Assembly: GCA_964019425.1 (NCBI GenBank) | Contig: OZ025802.1 | Coordinates: 434,001-498,000, forward strand | Source: Flectonema sp. DT1601 | Lineage: Eukaryota; Euglenozoa; Diplonemea; Diplonemida; Diplonemidae | Direction of reading: 5' to 3' | DNA length: 64,000 nt | Shown here: positions 29,788-43,166 of the stretch, in pieces | Numbering within the stretch: the stretch's first letter is position 1 | Layout of the letters: each line of letters opens with the position of its first letter | Notes under the pieces: generated by a model | Told to the model about the DNA's origin: nothing | The model's input: only the letters and a program-made list of their open reading frames with translations | Database searches by the model: none | Program-made: the position numbers and the translations under genes

Positions 29788-32700
29788 TTACATTTCTTCA
29801 TTTCCTTCACTTTCCTCCTCGTCTTCTTCGTCATCATCCTGTTCTTCTGGTTTCGCAACATCAAAAGAATACTGCATATCAACACCAATATAAGAATCAC
29901 ATATTAAGTAAATAGAGAATGTGTACCCTGGAACAGTCTTCCCACTCTGGTCAACGATGTCCTTGAGGTTTGGGTCCCAGTCCTCATCCCATTCGAAGGT
30001 CATAGAAGTAGTTTGGAATCTTCCCATTCGTGAGATTCTCTTTAAAGCCAACAATTCACCTGTTGCTGGATCACCGAGTACGACCCACCATTGTTCATCT
30101 TTTGGTTTTGGGAATCGTGAAGCGTAAGCACTCTTATTAGGAGCTGATTGCCTAAACATTTCAACTGTTACTTTGATCTCAGGTTCATCATCATCATCTT
30201 CTCCAGCTTCGATATCATAAAAGAGACGAACATCAATTACTGGGAAGCATTGAGCAGCACTGTTGTGGTTTGTGTTTGTTGGTTGTATTATTATTATGAG
30301 GCTGAAAAAAAAGTAAAAAAAAAAAAAATAAGATAAGAAAACCATACCGACAAATTTCAGCTTCTTGTTTGTACGAAAATCCCAACTTCTTCAACTGCTC
30401 TCTTGCGATAATCGGATCGGTGTTGATGAAGTCAGAGATACCGTGAATACCAACTTGTTTGAGTGGAGCTAAGTGTTCAAGCGTGATATTTGGAAGTTGA
30501 AGAAGAGTGTTATCGTGAACCCAACGTCCTTGACATATCATTTGAAGAAGTTGCATACATTTAATAGTTGAGAACAACAATCCATTATTAGCACTGATGT
30601 CGACCATTGCTTGAATAGTTCTAATACTATTATCTAAAACAGTCTTCGTGTCTGTAATGTAATCCGAGATTGGTAACGCTGCTTGTGAAAAGTGAGCCTG
30701 CAATAATAAATGTGCTTTGATGTGAGGACTCTCTAACTGACGAGTATCAACTTGAAATGGAACCAGTCTGGCTAAGTCCGCATTTAACTTATCTTCGTTA
30801 TGTCGAACTGGAAGTTCACTAAATTCGTTTGCTTCAGTTAAAAGTTTTAGAACATCTTGAAGAGAACTGTTGTCTTGAATACCATCTTCGAATAAACCGA
30901 CAGTTGTATGAGACAAGTAGTAGAATGAAGCGATTCGACCTGTTGGTGTGTTGTGTTTTAGATGAGATGGGTTCTTAAATAACATAAAAAATAAAATAAT
31001 AAATTCATACCCAAGACTGAAGGGATCAGAGCATCAGCATCGTAGTCTTCATCTTCAGGATCTGGTTCATCAAGACACTTTGCAGCGTAAAGATCTCTGA
31101 GAACCTTTTCAACGACGCCGGATAGAAAACGAGAAACAGCTTCATGATCAGCTGACTCAACACCATAGTAAGTTGGATTCTTATAAAGTCTTCTAAAGAG
31201 GTAAGTCCATGTTAGATAATCAACTGTGTCTTGTCTTTTTGTTATCGTCCCGGCAACGATCTCAGCGTTAATATGCTCATGCATATTCTTATGAAGAGAC
31301 GACTCAACTGGGAAGGGATCGTGTACAAACTTTTTATAAAAAGCTTTCTTTGGTTCGTGAACCATCACCACAGCAACTCCCTCAGTGTCGAATTGAGGAC
31401 GACCTGCACGTCCCATCATTTGAAGGACGTCAGTTAAACTGAAATCGACGTATGACTTCGTCTTGGCATCGTAGAATTCTGTTCCTTTGATGATAACTAA
31501 ATGAGCGGGGAAGTTAACACCCCAAGCAAGTGTTGATGTTGCCACGAGTACTTTTAATTTACCGCTAACGAACATATACTCCATGATGTCCTTATCTCCT
31601 TCTGTTAACCCAGCATGATGTATTCCAATACCAAATGCTAACAAGTGACGAAGATGCTCATCATTACACTGACTTACGTAGTCGTCGAGTTCTTCAGGAT
31701 CAAGACCAGCTGTGAACAGAGTTGGATCATTTGATATATTTAAGAAAGACACGAGATCTATTCCTGTTAGTCTTGTTTGTCTTCTTGATGAGACGAATAT
31801 AATTACTGGTTTCACAGTCATATGACCATCAGGGTGAAGCATCTTTGCGTGTTTTTCAATTGCAGTAAAACAAGGCTTATTCATAGTAGCCATCCGAGGG
31901 CAGTAATTACGACCCTCATATCCCTGGATGTGAAGTTGTAATGGAACTGGTCTGACTTGTGGCCTGAAATTATAAAGACCTGGACTGTTGGCATCAATAC
32001 CCATCCAGAATCCGAGATCACTGGCGTTAGCGAGGGCTGTTGATAATCCGATGATTCGGATTTTACGACCAATATGCCAACCCATGTAACGCATTCTACT
32101 TACGATGACTTCTAAAATAGGACCTCTGTCACCTCCAAGCATGTGAATCTCATCAATGACAACAAGAGCAACACTTTGAACGTAGCTTCTGTTCTGCCAG
32201 TTTCTTGAGATCCCATCCCACTTCTCAGGTGTACAACAGAGAATATCAGCTTTTGTTAATCTATTAATATCAGGTGTGTGATCTCCTGATAATTCTAATA
32301 CAGTCTTACCCAATACTGTTCCTAATCGTTTTGTCCAGTCCTTCATTCTCTCCTTTACAAGTGCTTTTAGGGGAGCGATGTAGACGACTTTGTCTTTTCC
32401 GACTTCACCAGATTGGTTAAAAACTCTGAACATTGCAATCTCTGCTGCGACTGTTTTTCCAGATCCAGTTGGTGCTCCGAATAATACATTCTTATCACTA
32501 TGGTATAAAGTATGAAAACATTGCGTCTGAACTGGATTGAAGTGAGTAAACTTCATAATCTCTCTGTACTTCGGATACGCTAATACGTTTTTGAGTTTAA
32601 GAGGTTCGAGTGATAGAAGTTCAGTAAATGGTCTCAAGTCTGAAGGCATGATGACACCATTAAGATACATGTCAACAGATTCTTCCGCATTCAACCATCT

Positions 32701-35700
32701 GTCAGATACCGCCTTTATAATATAATGAGTGTGTCCATCCTTTATTGGAAGGGTCAGGTTTATTTCTACTTTTTGTAAATCTTTCTCGTCGAGATTGTAC
32801 CTCGGGTCATTAACTTGCTTTGCTGTTACTAAAATGAACTCTTTGTGGTGGATCTTCATTCCTGTTGTTGGGTTGTTAGGAGAGTCGTAACTTTTTTTTT
32901 TATTTACAAATTAATAAAATGATAACAACATTAACATACCAGAACTATCCTCAACAAAGACATGGAATGGTTGAGAGTTACCATGGTGTTTGCTAGACCA
33001 CCTGAAGTAGAACAACAGCTCTACTTTAACTCTAATAATGGTCGCTGTAATTGGAGCAACTTCGTGTCTAATTTCAATCCAAGGAAACAACTGTACTAAC
33101 TCCTTAATGATTGGAGCGTATTTATAATTACGAATGAGAGCACCGATACTCTTCACGTCTTGTGATTGGAGTCGTGCGATGGTACACTTTTGATCTTCGA
33201 GTCTTCCACAAACAGTTCCAGGGATGTCACCGAATTGAATTATTTCAGGTTGAGAATACCAGGCACGTCTTTCAATCATCTTTGCGAGTTCCAGTAAGAC
33301 AGCGACGGATCTGTTTGTTGGTTTAAATTTTATTATTAAATCAAAAAAAGGTTAACACGAATAATATCTTAATCATACCTTGGACAACTTCTATACACAG
33401 CGATATCAAGAAGTGCTCTACAGATACGAGCAGCATTGTCAGCAACGTACTGCATATCGTTAGATAAAGAGAATGAGTATGGTGAATACTTTCCTATCCA
33501 TGCTTGAATTAGTGTTCTTGTTTTTACTTCTGAAGTAGACATGTCTTGGTCATCACCTGCAAGTAGACGACATTGTTCTTTCATAGACTTCGATTCAAGG
33601 ATACAATAGTTACCTCTAATGTCAGTTAGTTCTTGTGCTTCATCTTCTCTAACTTGTATTTGATCGAACTCTGAAGCCTTCGCAATTAGAGCCAACGCAT
33701 CACCGTGATCAACAATTGTTCTTCCATCTTCAAGTCTAAGAAAACCTTCTTCAAACCATCTCTTAATCGTCTCGTATTCAACGTAAAAGTGAGCAGCTAC
33801 TCTACCGAAGTGAGTTGCTCCATAGTTTTGTACTGTCGCTTCCTCATCAACGCGAACCATTCCTGTTTTGTAATAGTTTAAGTTGTGGTTTAGTTATAAA
33901 ACTAGAACTGACTTAACTAAAATAGAATAATTAACAATACCTGCTTCATCCAATAGATCGGTAGCAGCCTTGATCATCTTAAAACATGTGTTGCGAAGTT
34001 GAGGATCTTTCGCAAGTTGTTTTGGTGTAATTCCATAAGCTTGTGGATTCTTAACCATACGAACATTTAAGTAAGTAAATTTAAACCAGTTGTAGGCTTC
34101 TTCAGCTGATGTGATGGTGCCGAGAACGATCTCAGCGTTCAAGTGATCGACGAGTTTCGATTGAAGTTTACTTTCAATTGGAACTGCGTGTGACATACTG
34201 TGAACGTAATGAGGAAGTTTCTCATGAGATGTCAGAATAATACCAGTTCCAGATGTATCAAATTGAGGACGACCAGCACGACCGAAGATTTGCATCACAT
34301 CAAGAATAGAAATATCAGTCCAACCTCCCTTTGATGCATTGTAGACCTGTTGTTGATTTAATGAGTAGTGTTCTTTCTCACATAATAAATATAAATAATA
34401 AACATACCTGTGTACCGTGAATTACAACGGTGTGAGCTGGCAAGTTAACACCCCAGGCAAGTGTTGCTGTAGAGACCAAGACTTTAATATGACCGTCTGA
34501 AAACATTTGTTCAGCAAGTCTTCTAGCGTGTTTTAATAACCCAGCGTGGTGAATACCTAACGAAGATGGGAACAGATCTTGAAGCTGTTGACATTTACTG
34601 TTGTGGACCTGCTTGAAGGCGCGACCAGGTACCTTGTCTTGAGCGAATAAGTGCAACTTATTAGATTTCTGAGCTTCTTCTCTTAACATGCAGGCGACTT
34701 TGTAAGTCTTTGCTCTACTGTGACAGAAGACCATGCACTGCTTACCATTTTCTAAGGCTTCGCATATTTTGTCAAAACAGATCTTGTCGTAGAGCCATGT
34801 CTGGTCTCTGCTCTTAATCTCTTTCTCTGATTCATCGTTCTGTTTTTTTTTTTTTTTTTGTTATTTTACAATTCAATTCGAATTAAAGAGAGATAATTTT
34901 TATAATAATACGACATACCTTTTTAACTGTCGTCTTTATGTTACGAGACTTCTCTTTTACTCCGATGAATGTCTGTTTGAGAGGGACAGGACGGTAGGCG
35001 CTGTCGAATACGTAGAGTCCGCTGACGCGACTGGCTCCAATAAAGTCGCTGACATCTCTGTAGTTGGGAAGGGTGGCAGATAGTCCAACAATTCTAATCT
35101 GTCGTTGAGTTAGTTCTTGTTCTCGAAGCATTCTAGCGACTAGTACTTCGATGACTGGACCTCTGTCTTCATTCAGAAGATGAATCTCATCAAAGATAAG
35201 AAGGTTTGTCTTATCAACTAATGCTTCAGTCTTCTTTCTGGTTATAACATCCCACTTCTCAGGTGTTGTTATTATCAAATGTGATTCAGCCATTTCTCTT
35301 TTTGTTAATTGAGCGTCACCAGTACACTCCTTCACAACCATATTGTAAGGAGCGAGTTTCTTTGTGAAGTTGGTAACCATCTCTTGAGCGAGTGCTTTCA
35401 TTGGACAGATGTAAATCATTTTAAACTCTTCTTTCATTAAAGTTCCCTCAGGAGTTACATGTTTTGAGATCTCGTGAAGCATCGTCAGAAGAGCGCAAAC
35501 AGTTTTACCAGCACCAGTAGGGGCAGATATCAACATGTTCTCACCACTGTGGAAGGCGGTGTTAAAAACTTTACTTTGAACCTGATTGAGATGTGTTATT
35601 TGAGTTCCAAATGCGAGTTGTGCCCAAACTGGAAGATCAACAACAGCTACCAGGTCACGTTTTGCTACTTCCGGACGAGATGCCATCGGAACATCAATCT

Positions 35701-36505
35701 CATCATATCCTTTGTGTTTTTTATATTCAATTCCTGGAATTGACATCAGTGTTTGTTCAACTTCCATTGGACTGTACTTCCTCTCTGTGTGCATCAGTTC
35801 TTCACGTTGTTGTTTAATGCGAGTTTCTTTGTTTGCCAGACTTTTAAGGAAATCCTGTTGTTTCATTAACTCTTTAGTTCCTGACTTTTGTCTCATTCTG
35901 GCTTCGTCTTTTTGTTTTCTCTTTTCTTTGGCGCTTGTGATTCTCACTGTTGGACCGACCGCTGGCATTTTTGCTTCCTGTTCTGGTATGTCGCTGTATT
36001 GTTGAAAGTCTGACATGAGGTCAGCGTAGCATTGCATGCTTCCATTGACTACTGTTTGAACCACATCAATTCGTTCAGGTCCTAAAAGTTCAAATAGTTC
36101 TTCTTGGAGTTTGATTTCAGTAGTCGCGTCTTTCTTAGATCTGACAATCGCACTGACTACAAGTTGTTGAACGTCATCACCCATCGTACGAATAACATTA
36201 CAGGCTCTTATTATATCATCACTTGATATTCCTCCTGAAGTACCTCCGTATTGTTGTTGTTGCTGTTGAGCTTGTTTTGCTCTTACAGCTGATTCGTATT
36301 CTTGTCTACCAGTAGCTCTTCGAGTCTTGTAATCTTCAGGTTGTAAACCATCAATCTTACCTCCCGTGTCAGTCCTTCTAACAGCGTATGTTCTTCCTAT
36401 CTCACCCTCGTCTCTAAAATCATTAATTTGAAGAGCACCATCTTTACTCACACCTAATATCTCAGGCAGGTCTGGACAGATGCCACGAAGCCATGCCTCA
36501 GCCAT
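29788..36505 (-). CDS. ASCC3: ASCC3 / Slh1-type Ski2-like double-cassette helicase (eight exons)
   Basis: Exons 36505-34919, 34839-34408, 34346-33942, 33862-33379, 33310-32940, 32861-31011, 30973-30348 and 30259-29788 sum to 6228 nt (2075 residues), close to human ASCC3. Introns are 37-88 nt, mostly GTATG...AG. Cassette 1 has APTGAGKT (about 328-335), DEIH (439-442) and SATLPNY. Cassette 2 has APTGSGKT (about 1222-1229), DEIHMLGGDRG and LAWGVNFPAHLVIIKGTEFYD. Each is followed by winged-helix and Sec63 units. ASCC3 rather than the spliceosomal Brr2 is indicated by the second cassette being catalytically intact and by VRHNEDKLNADLARLVPF, SPHIKAHLLLQAH and DTKTVLD. The family unwinds DNA in alkylation repair and splits collided ribosomes (RQT). 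The acidic C-terminus is unusual. Confidence 0.95.
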
Positions 36506-37139
36506 TTGTCTTTCCCTTTATTCTCTGATGTTAAATAAATCGATTAATCAATACGTTGTTTTGGGTTGCTTTTTTTTTTTTTTTTTTTTTTTTGATATAA
36601 TAGAAAAAGCTCATAGTCATGTACTGCAAGTGGGGGAAGCTAATAGCGTCAAACAAACAGAACTACTTTATTCTGAACAGGTGCTAAAATATCAGAACTT
36701 TTCTTTTTATTTATTTCCCCCTTTTTTTTTGTTATTTCCTTCTATTATTTTCATTAAGAACGGATCCTGTTAAGTTTTTTTTTTTTTTTTTTGGTGGGAA
36801 TTTTTGGGAATTTTTTTGCATAAATCGCACAGTAACAAGATAATCTGCATGCACACCTTTTGTTCAAAGGTAAGCGATTTCTTGCATTGTAAAGGGGGTA
36901 GTGTCTATTTCTTCTATCAATACTTAAGGGGGGAAAGGGGAAAAGGGAACAAGGATTGTTTTCGTATTTTTCTATTGACTGGCTACTCGCCTATCATTAT
37001 TTTCAAGTAAAGTCAGCTGTATGGTCTGACGATTATCGCTTTATACCTTTCAAGGTAATATGTCTGGTCTGGCGTACCAGATAAGGCCAATGAATGGCAC
37101 TATTGTAACATCAGATAGACTGCTCAGTGATGTTATATT
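36506..37139. other. Gene-free spacer ASCC3 / IFT88
   Basis: No gene. T runs at about 36570-36592 and 36776-36792. The region is the promoter side of ASCC3 and the 3' side of IFT88. Confidence 0.6.
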
Positions 37140-39695
37140 TTACATTCCGGGTAAGTCATCGTCGTCTAGTTCGTCGTCATCTTCGTCTTTCTTACTCTTT
37201 TTTCGAACTTCGGCATTTAAGGCATCCTGTGTTGGTGTTTTAAAGTCGTATGCTACTGCTGTATAATGCGAAATAAATTTATACAAATTCATACCTTGTC
37301 GGGTTCATTCTCAACCGCAGCAACATCTGCAGCATGTCGGGAAGTAGTAGCAGCGGGTTTATCAGGTTGCTGATTGTCACCATAAGCAGCCTGTCCCTGA
37401 CCTGCTGCTGGACTGTATATATGAGCGTCATGGCTGCCACTGCGTTTTTCAAGTTTTGCAAGCACCTGTTTTTTTAGTGTTTATGATGTCTGTGCGAGAC
37501 TCTTACTGTGACTTGTTAGAAAACTAAATAATAAAAAAACAAACCTTGTGATAAGCAACTGCTTCATCAGTGAGCCCCATTTCCTTACAAAGGTGAACAA
37601 GGTATCTCGGGCACTCGACGTTATCTGGATGTTTTCTGTGGATTTCTTCGTACATCTTTTTAGCTTGAGGGAAAGCTCCAATTCTTCGGTAGCAGGAAGC
37701 GACAAGTAGCTGCCACTTTACTTCGTTTGGCTGAATTTGTGAGGCGCGTTCAAAATATTTCATAGCCTTTTCATAAACTTCGTTCTTAACAAAGTAAGCA
37801 CCCAACCAATTAATGACTTCCATGTTAACAGGGAAGTAACGATAGGCTTCAAGATGGTAATGGAAGGCTTGACTCTCATCTTCTTCTTTAGCGTAGATTG
37901 TTCCAAGACGGGCGAGGATTGCTGGATCGATAGGAACTTTACGAAACCATTCAACAGACATATCGTGTCTTCCAATTAGATCGTAAAGGTTAGCAAGCTG
38001 ATAAATAACTTCAACAGAATCAACCATCGTTTGTAATCTTTTAAATACTCGTAAAGCTTCTTCGTGTTGATGAAGAGCTTTGTTAGCCAATCCTAAATTA
38101 TACAAAGCTTCAACACAATCAGCTTCAACTGATAAGGATTCTAAGTAGAATTCTTTAGCCTTTTCGTAGTCTCCTTTACTGTATAAGAAGTTTCCTTTAT
38201 TTACTAGTGCTCTTGCGTTGTATTTGTCAGCATCGATAGACATGTCGGCGTATTGCTCTCCGTTTTCCAAGTCTCCTTCCAAGAAGTAAAGATATGAAAG
38301 ATTACATGCCGCACGTGCTTTTAAAACTTTGTCTTTCTTTTCGAATGCCTTCAGACATTCGATAGCCTGATTGTACTTTTGATGCTTCAAGTATTGCAAT
38401 GCCCTGCACATTTCCATTTCAGATGCAAGACGTGAGTTTGACTGCTCGCTTACTCGGCTTTGTTTAAAGCTAGATACGACAAAGTCATAACCTTTTTCCC
38501 AATCAACTTCTACTAATGGTGCAATAAGACGACCTGCAGTAAGGATTAGTTGAGTGTGTTGTTTTCTTCTTGCTTTTAAATCTGAGAGAAGACCATCATC
38601 AGCGAGGACTTCTTTGTCATCGTGTTCGGGATCTTCTTCATCTTCATCGTCTGTTGCTCCAGCCATTTTAATTTGAAGTAATTTTTGAAATTGTCTTTTC
38701 AACCTATCCTTGTCTCTCAACACATAGTAGCACAACAGTAAATTAAAACCAGTTTGCATGTCTGGAATCTCTTTCATGATTGCTTCGTAGTGATTTATAG
38801 CATCTTGATACTGTCCCATTTTCACATATGCATTTGCAATGTTTCGAGTTATCTTAAAGCGAAGTTCCTTTCCAGTAGGTGGGACTTGATCGAGGGCAGT
38901 CTTGTATAACTTGATTGCGTATGTGTATTTCTTTTGTTCATAGTATATATTTCCCATGTTCACCCGAAGCCTTCCCGACTGAGCATACTGTTTATTACGA
39001 ACAATAAGAGTGTAGGTATTTATTGCTTCCGTGTAATTCTGAGAATTGTGATACTGAACGGCTAAATTAAAATGAACTGAGTAGGTCAGATCGATGTTGA
39101 TTTGATCACCCAGCCCAAGCTTCTCTCGCTCTTTGCAGAGCCAGCGTTCTTTTTTCCCCGCCTCAATAGCCTTTTCAAGTGCCAGAGGATAGTCTTTTTG
39201 TAGAGCAATCATTGCACTTTCTTCAATGAGACTGTTGACCTTTTTCTCTATTTCGAGACATTGTTCTTCAGGACTGTTATCACTTCTCTTTTGAAGAGGT
39301 AGTGCCTGACCCATACTATGTCCCTGATTTAGGGGATCAAATCCACTTTGAGGAGCTTGTTTTGATTGGTATCCTGAAGCTCTATTTGAGGTCATCGGTC
39401 TGGCGTCCATTGTTCTCAACATACTTCCTGATTGAGTTCCTGGTGCTCCCCCCCATCCACCGACTCCTGTATTTCCCCAATTACCACCTTGTGAACTTGG
39501 AGGAGGACGTTGCATTGACTGCTGTCCTGCACCAAAACCTCCATAGTTACTCCCTGGTGTTCCAACCAGAGGGTTTGGGACAGGGGCAGGTTGGTTACTA
39601 AATCCTTGATATAATGAATCCTCCTCTCGAGGAGCACCACTGTCTCCCCATCCACTTCCAGCACCGAAGCCGCCAATCGGATTGTTGTCAACCAT
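37140..39695 (-). CDS. IFT88: Intraflagellar transport protein IFT88 (three exons)
   Basis: Exons 39695-37545, 37465-37295 and 37226-37140 are all phase 0 and give 802 residues, close to the usual 820-830. The ATG at 39695 (MVDNNPIGGFGAGSG) gives the Gly/Pro-rich IFT88-type N-terminus with R-M-T-S-N-R-A motif (MDARPMTSNRASG). Two TPR arrays follow, including YHNSQNYTEAINTY, KKYTYAIKLYKTAL, NARALVNKGNFLYSKGDYEK and NWLGAYFVKNEVYEKAMKYF. An acidic linker (DDEDEEDPEHDD) separates them. The C-terminus is Asp-rich and ends DDDDLPGM, like other IFT88 tails. IFT88 is a core IFT-B subunit needed to build cilia; this is the strongest evidence for a flagellated cell. Confidence 0.95.
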
Positions 39696-40345
39696 TTTAG
39701 TGAGCAACAACACTTTATGAAAGAAATTATATTTAATACGATCACCTGTCGTAGATATTATTATCAAATAATTTAAGATTACATTAGATTTATTGGGCTG
39801 AGTACCAATCACTCGAAACCCCATTTCTTCTGTTGCTGTCATTAGTAAAGATAAACAACAATCACAATACTACTAATTGTATTTGAGGGCGCTCCTTGGT
39901 AAGCACACATGCAATCATGTGCCTGTCCTTTGAAGTCTCCTCACTCTACGAATGATGTTCGTTTCTTTGTTTTCTTGGACTTGTGTTGGTGAACGTTGTA
40001 TGCAGAACAAAAGCAATGAAAAGGAAAAAAAAAAAGTTCACGATTTCTGAAAGTCCAGGACTTTAAAGGCTGAAGAGAGCACAAAATAAAAAAAGTTACC
40101 AACAGTCACTCTTGTTTCCGTTTTTAGTGCGATGTGAGTAGACTCAGCTCAACGTACAGTAAAAACAAAATTCGAGTTATTTGACTCCGTTGGATAATTT
40201 AGTGGGAAAGACTGGTCAAGACTTTCATATCGTCCTGACTTAATATAATTAATTAAATTATATTAAACAAAACACTAGTAGTGTTATGGTTTAGCCTTGA
40301 TTTGATTTCTGGTCATGAAGAAAATAATTGAAGTTAGGGATAGTT

Positions 40346-40473
40346 AGCAAGCCCAGAACTGATGACTGCTGGGGGTCTGGATAACCCGCACCAGTAGAGG
40401 ACGCAATCAGGGGATAGTGTTTTTATAGCTTTGGCTAGAAAGATCAATTCCCAGCTGTCCGCCTTAGTTAGTA
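40346..40473 (-). repeat. SINE-like repeat, copy A
   Basis: Matches copies B and C over most of its length (aactgatgac...ggtctgg..aacccgca.cagta...). It is the most diverged copy: the ACTGATG/CACCAGT end stem has one mismatch and the central hairpin is eroded. It is directly followed by copy B. Confidence 0.7.
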
Positions 40474-40610
40474 GAGCAAAATACAGAACTGATGTCTAAG
40501 GGTTTGGGTAGCCCGCATCAGTAAGTACCCAATCGTTTTATAGCTTCGGTTGGTAGTGATCGACTCCCAGCTCCCACCTTGCCCAGAGGCTAACAGGTTG
40601 AAAACAACTA
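40474..40610 (-). repeat. SINE-like repeat, copy B
   Basis: Shares with copy C the start agcaaaatac, ACTGATG/CATCAGT, a hairpin around GATCGA and the block cccagaggctaacaggttg. In tandem with copy A. There is no poly(A) at the A/B junction. Confidence 0.85.
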
Positions 40611-40955
40611 AAGAAAATAAAAGAGTAATGATCTGGGAGTGGGAGGGGAAGGTGAAAAATAAAAAAACCCTTTTTTATTCTATGTACAGCATCTTTCTTT
40701 ATTATGTGCCAAATGCCCACATACTACGAAAGAAAATAGAAACCCCCAGTACCGAGGATCGTTCACCCCCAGTTGTCCAAAGCATTATCATTGTACTGTG
40801 GGCTTACCGAAAGCTTTATAACAGCATCTCAAAAATTGGGCAGCACACAGCCATATCACTCAGCAAGAAATGAAAACAAAAGGATTGGGAAAGATGACAG
40901 TCAGTTTATAGTCATAGCTGCAACGGACCTTTCTAGAGGTCAAACCAACAAATTG

Positions 40956-40987
<32 letters not shown>

Positions 40988-41706
40988 AAGGAAACAACTC
41001 CGGGGAGTAATAAATATTAATTTATCTTTTCTACTCACATGAAATAATCACACGTGTCTAAACTCCCATTCCATAACACACCCTCATTGATATCGCAAGA
41101 AGTACCACAAATTTAGGGCAACACAAATAACTATACCAATCTGTAAGGAACGTAATTAAAGGAAACTCAACTGAGACAGCTAGTTTTAGGTCTTAACTAT
41201 TTCGGACCATAAAGGGGTATCAAGTTACTTACAAGTAGAGAGTCACTCTAATTTAACTTCATAAAGTAAAGAGGTTTAAAAAGAGTTCCATAGTCAGGCT
41301 TGCAAAAAACACAACAAAACAAATAAAAATTAGAAGAAAAAAAAAGGACAAGTTCAGATCATGAGGGCATCGCGATTGAAAAAATTGCATCAATACGACG
41401 ATTGACTCGGTCAGAGTTCCACTATTCAAATATGTGTCCGACGGTAGTCAGATATGAACTGTTAGTAAGTATTCACAGTTCGTATTGAAGTAGTTAATTA
41501 TTCATTTAAATCATTAATCCGTTATCAGTTGTACTGTTGGATCTGACGTTGAAATTGGAGTTTCCTCGAGTAAGTGATCGCAGTTAAGGGTAAAAAGAAA
41601 AATTTTAAAGTAAGAAAGAAGGTTTAACAAAGTCACTCACCAAATGCCTAACAACAGTTGGCATGTATAAAGTAACATTATCATAGAAATGAATTAATAA
41701 AAGGCA

Positions 41707-41834
41707 CTTGTGGAAAATCCACAAGATTCATATGGCTATATAAAAGCAGCATTTCTTTTTGCTGCTTTTGAAATAGTCACTTGTTGAACGATACTTTTGG
41801 GAGAGATTAAAAAAAAAAACTTTAAGTGACTATT
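41707..41834. other. Three consecutive perfect inverted repeats
   Basis: CTTGTGG-AAAAT-CCACAAG (41707-41725), AAAAGCAGC/GCTGCTTTT (41742-41769, 10-nt loop) and AATAGTCACTT/AAGTGACTATT (41772-41834, 41-nt spacer). A TATATAAAAG sits just before the second stem. No ORF. It may be a structured RNA or a tiny hairpin element. Confidence 0.45.
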
Positions 41835-42018
41835 CACTAAAAAAAAAAAAAAACTTACATTAAATAACAGTAATTCCAAACATTGAATAACTGTTTTATT
41901 TATTCTTGACGATCTGATTTGGTTGGTGGAACACTATTCAGTAGATTGCCAATGATGGGCAGCAGTAACCTCTAGTAAGGAATGTAAGGTTCAGCTCCCG
42001 TAGTGACCACCAACAGCT

Positions 42019-42696
42019 TTAATTGACTAGATGAGTCTTTTTAAGTAGATTTTCAGCAACGATACGAACGCTTGTATCTGGACATAGTACCGTATGCGAT
42101 ATCACTCCTGTTCTCTCAAGAGATGATAAAACTATCGTTCCAGGACATCGTGATGATGGACGAAAGAGACTTCTCTGACCAGTAGATTCAAAAACAGAAG
42201 CCACCGAACTACTTGTAGTCCCCAACACTAATAAATTGTGTGATGTCAGCCACGCTATTTCACAACACAATTCCAATATTGTTAACACATCAAATTGTCG
42301 AAGTATTTTCTGAAGTATTTCCTCATCAACATCATCAGAAGCAGAAGTTAAATATCTAAAATATTGAAGGAAGACACTCGTTGATGGATTTTCATTAATA
42401 ATTCTACTCCAACTTAATGAATTCGTTTTTGAAACATTCTTCACAACTGTGACGGATATTACTAAAGTTTCTGAAACATCTTTGATGACTTCACTCCATC
42501 CTTCTTCATTTGTTATAATTGTCTTGTCGTTGAAACAGTTTTTATATTCGATTTTAACGTATTCTCTGCTATTCTCACCAATCCAGTTACATAAAATTTT
42601 CCTAACTTCTTTCAGACTCTCAGGTAACGGAATTCTTCGAACTTGTCGAGCCCCGTCTGGATGTATAAATATCTTTAACCTCGCTGAGGATACCAT
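42019..42696 (-). CDS. 225-residue protein, possibly PB1-like at the N-terminus
   Basis: A single ORF. Residues about 5-80 (ARLKIFIHPDGARQVRRIPL, KIEYKNCFNDKTIITNEEGW) have the spacing of a PB1/ubiquitin-like fold: a first strand, basic residues, then a YKN..D..I.I..E.. element comparable to the acidic OPCA loop. The C-terminal 130 residues are unrecognised and helical. PB1 domains mediate protein-protein assembly in signalling. The similarity is weak and could be chance. It is transcribed in the same direction as the gene behind it (43167-47365), 470 bp away. Confidence 0.55.
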   Translation of the reverse strand: MVSSARLKIFIHPDGARQVRRIPLPESLKEVRKILCNWIGENSREYVKIEYKNCFNDKTIITNEEGWSEVIKDVSETLVISVTVVKNVSKTNSLSWSRIINENPSTSVFLQYFRYLTSASDDVDEEILQKILRQFDVLTILELCCEIAWLTSHNLLVLGTTSSSVASVFESTGQRSLFRPSSRCPGTIVLSSLERTGVISHTVLCPDTSVRIVAENLLKKTHLVN

Positions 42697-43166
42697 TTGT
42701 GCATAACGTACTATAAATAAAATTAATAAAATTAAAGAAAAAGATAAGATTAAAGACGTCTATTAGTTAGTATTAATAATTATCAGTCAATCAAAAAAAA
42801 AAAAAAAGCAAAATTTCGTAGGACAACAAACAAGTTGGTTTCGGGCTAAGATTAAAAACAATCTTTCTTCGGACTATTCCCCTTACCTAACTCTAATACG
42901 AAGTGTTATAAAGGGAAATATATTTTTGTCTTATTTGCTAAGCCTCTCAATCAGATGATTCAAAAACTCCTGTCAGATGAGAAAAATAAATTAATTCAAC
43001 TTCTTCGAACTTTTATAATAGAAAAGAAGAACAAAAATTGAAGTTTCCATAACAATCTAAATGGGTGTCTATGTGCTCTAACTGTTTTGAGAGAGAAACG
43101 GGACAGGCCGCAGCTTGTTGTCTCAAAACGTTTGTGGAAAAGTAACCAAAAAGAAAAAAAAAAGAA
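42697..43166. other. Intergenic spacer
   Basis: About 470 bp, AT-rich with an A run at about 42793-42807. Nothing recognised. Confidence 0.5.

Larger units (their letters stand above)
39843..42018. other. 2.2-kb gene-free region with repeats and hairpins
   Basis: No protein gene supported. Contains the tandem SINE-like repeat copies A and B (40346-40610), an A run at about 40957-40982 and the serial inverted repeats at 41707-41834 described separately. The remainder is AT-rich. Confidence 0.6.

Noticed and set aside
29788-36505. Spliceosomal Brr2 instead of ASCC3
   Set aside because: Second cassette keeps intact helicase motifs and the C-terminal segments read like ASCC3; Brr2 has a degenerate second cassette.
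37226-37294. IFT88 last intron ending at CAG before TAGCATACG
   Set aside because: Gives an immediate stop; the later acceptor ACACAG at 37227 is in phase and yields the Asp-rich IFT88 tail.
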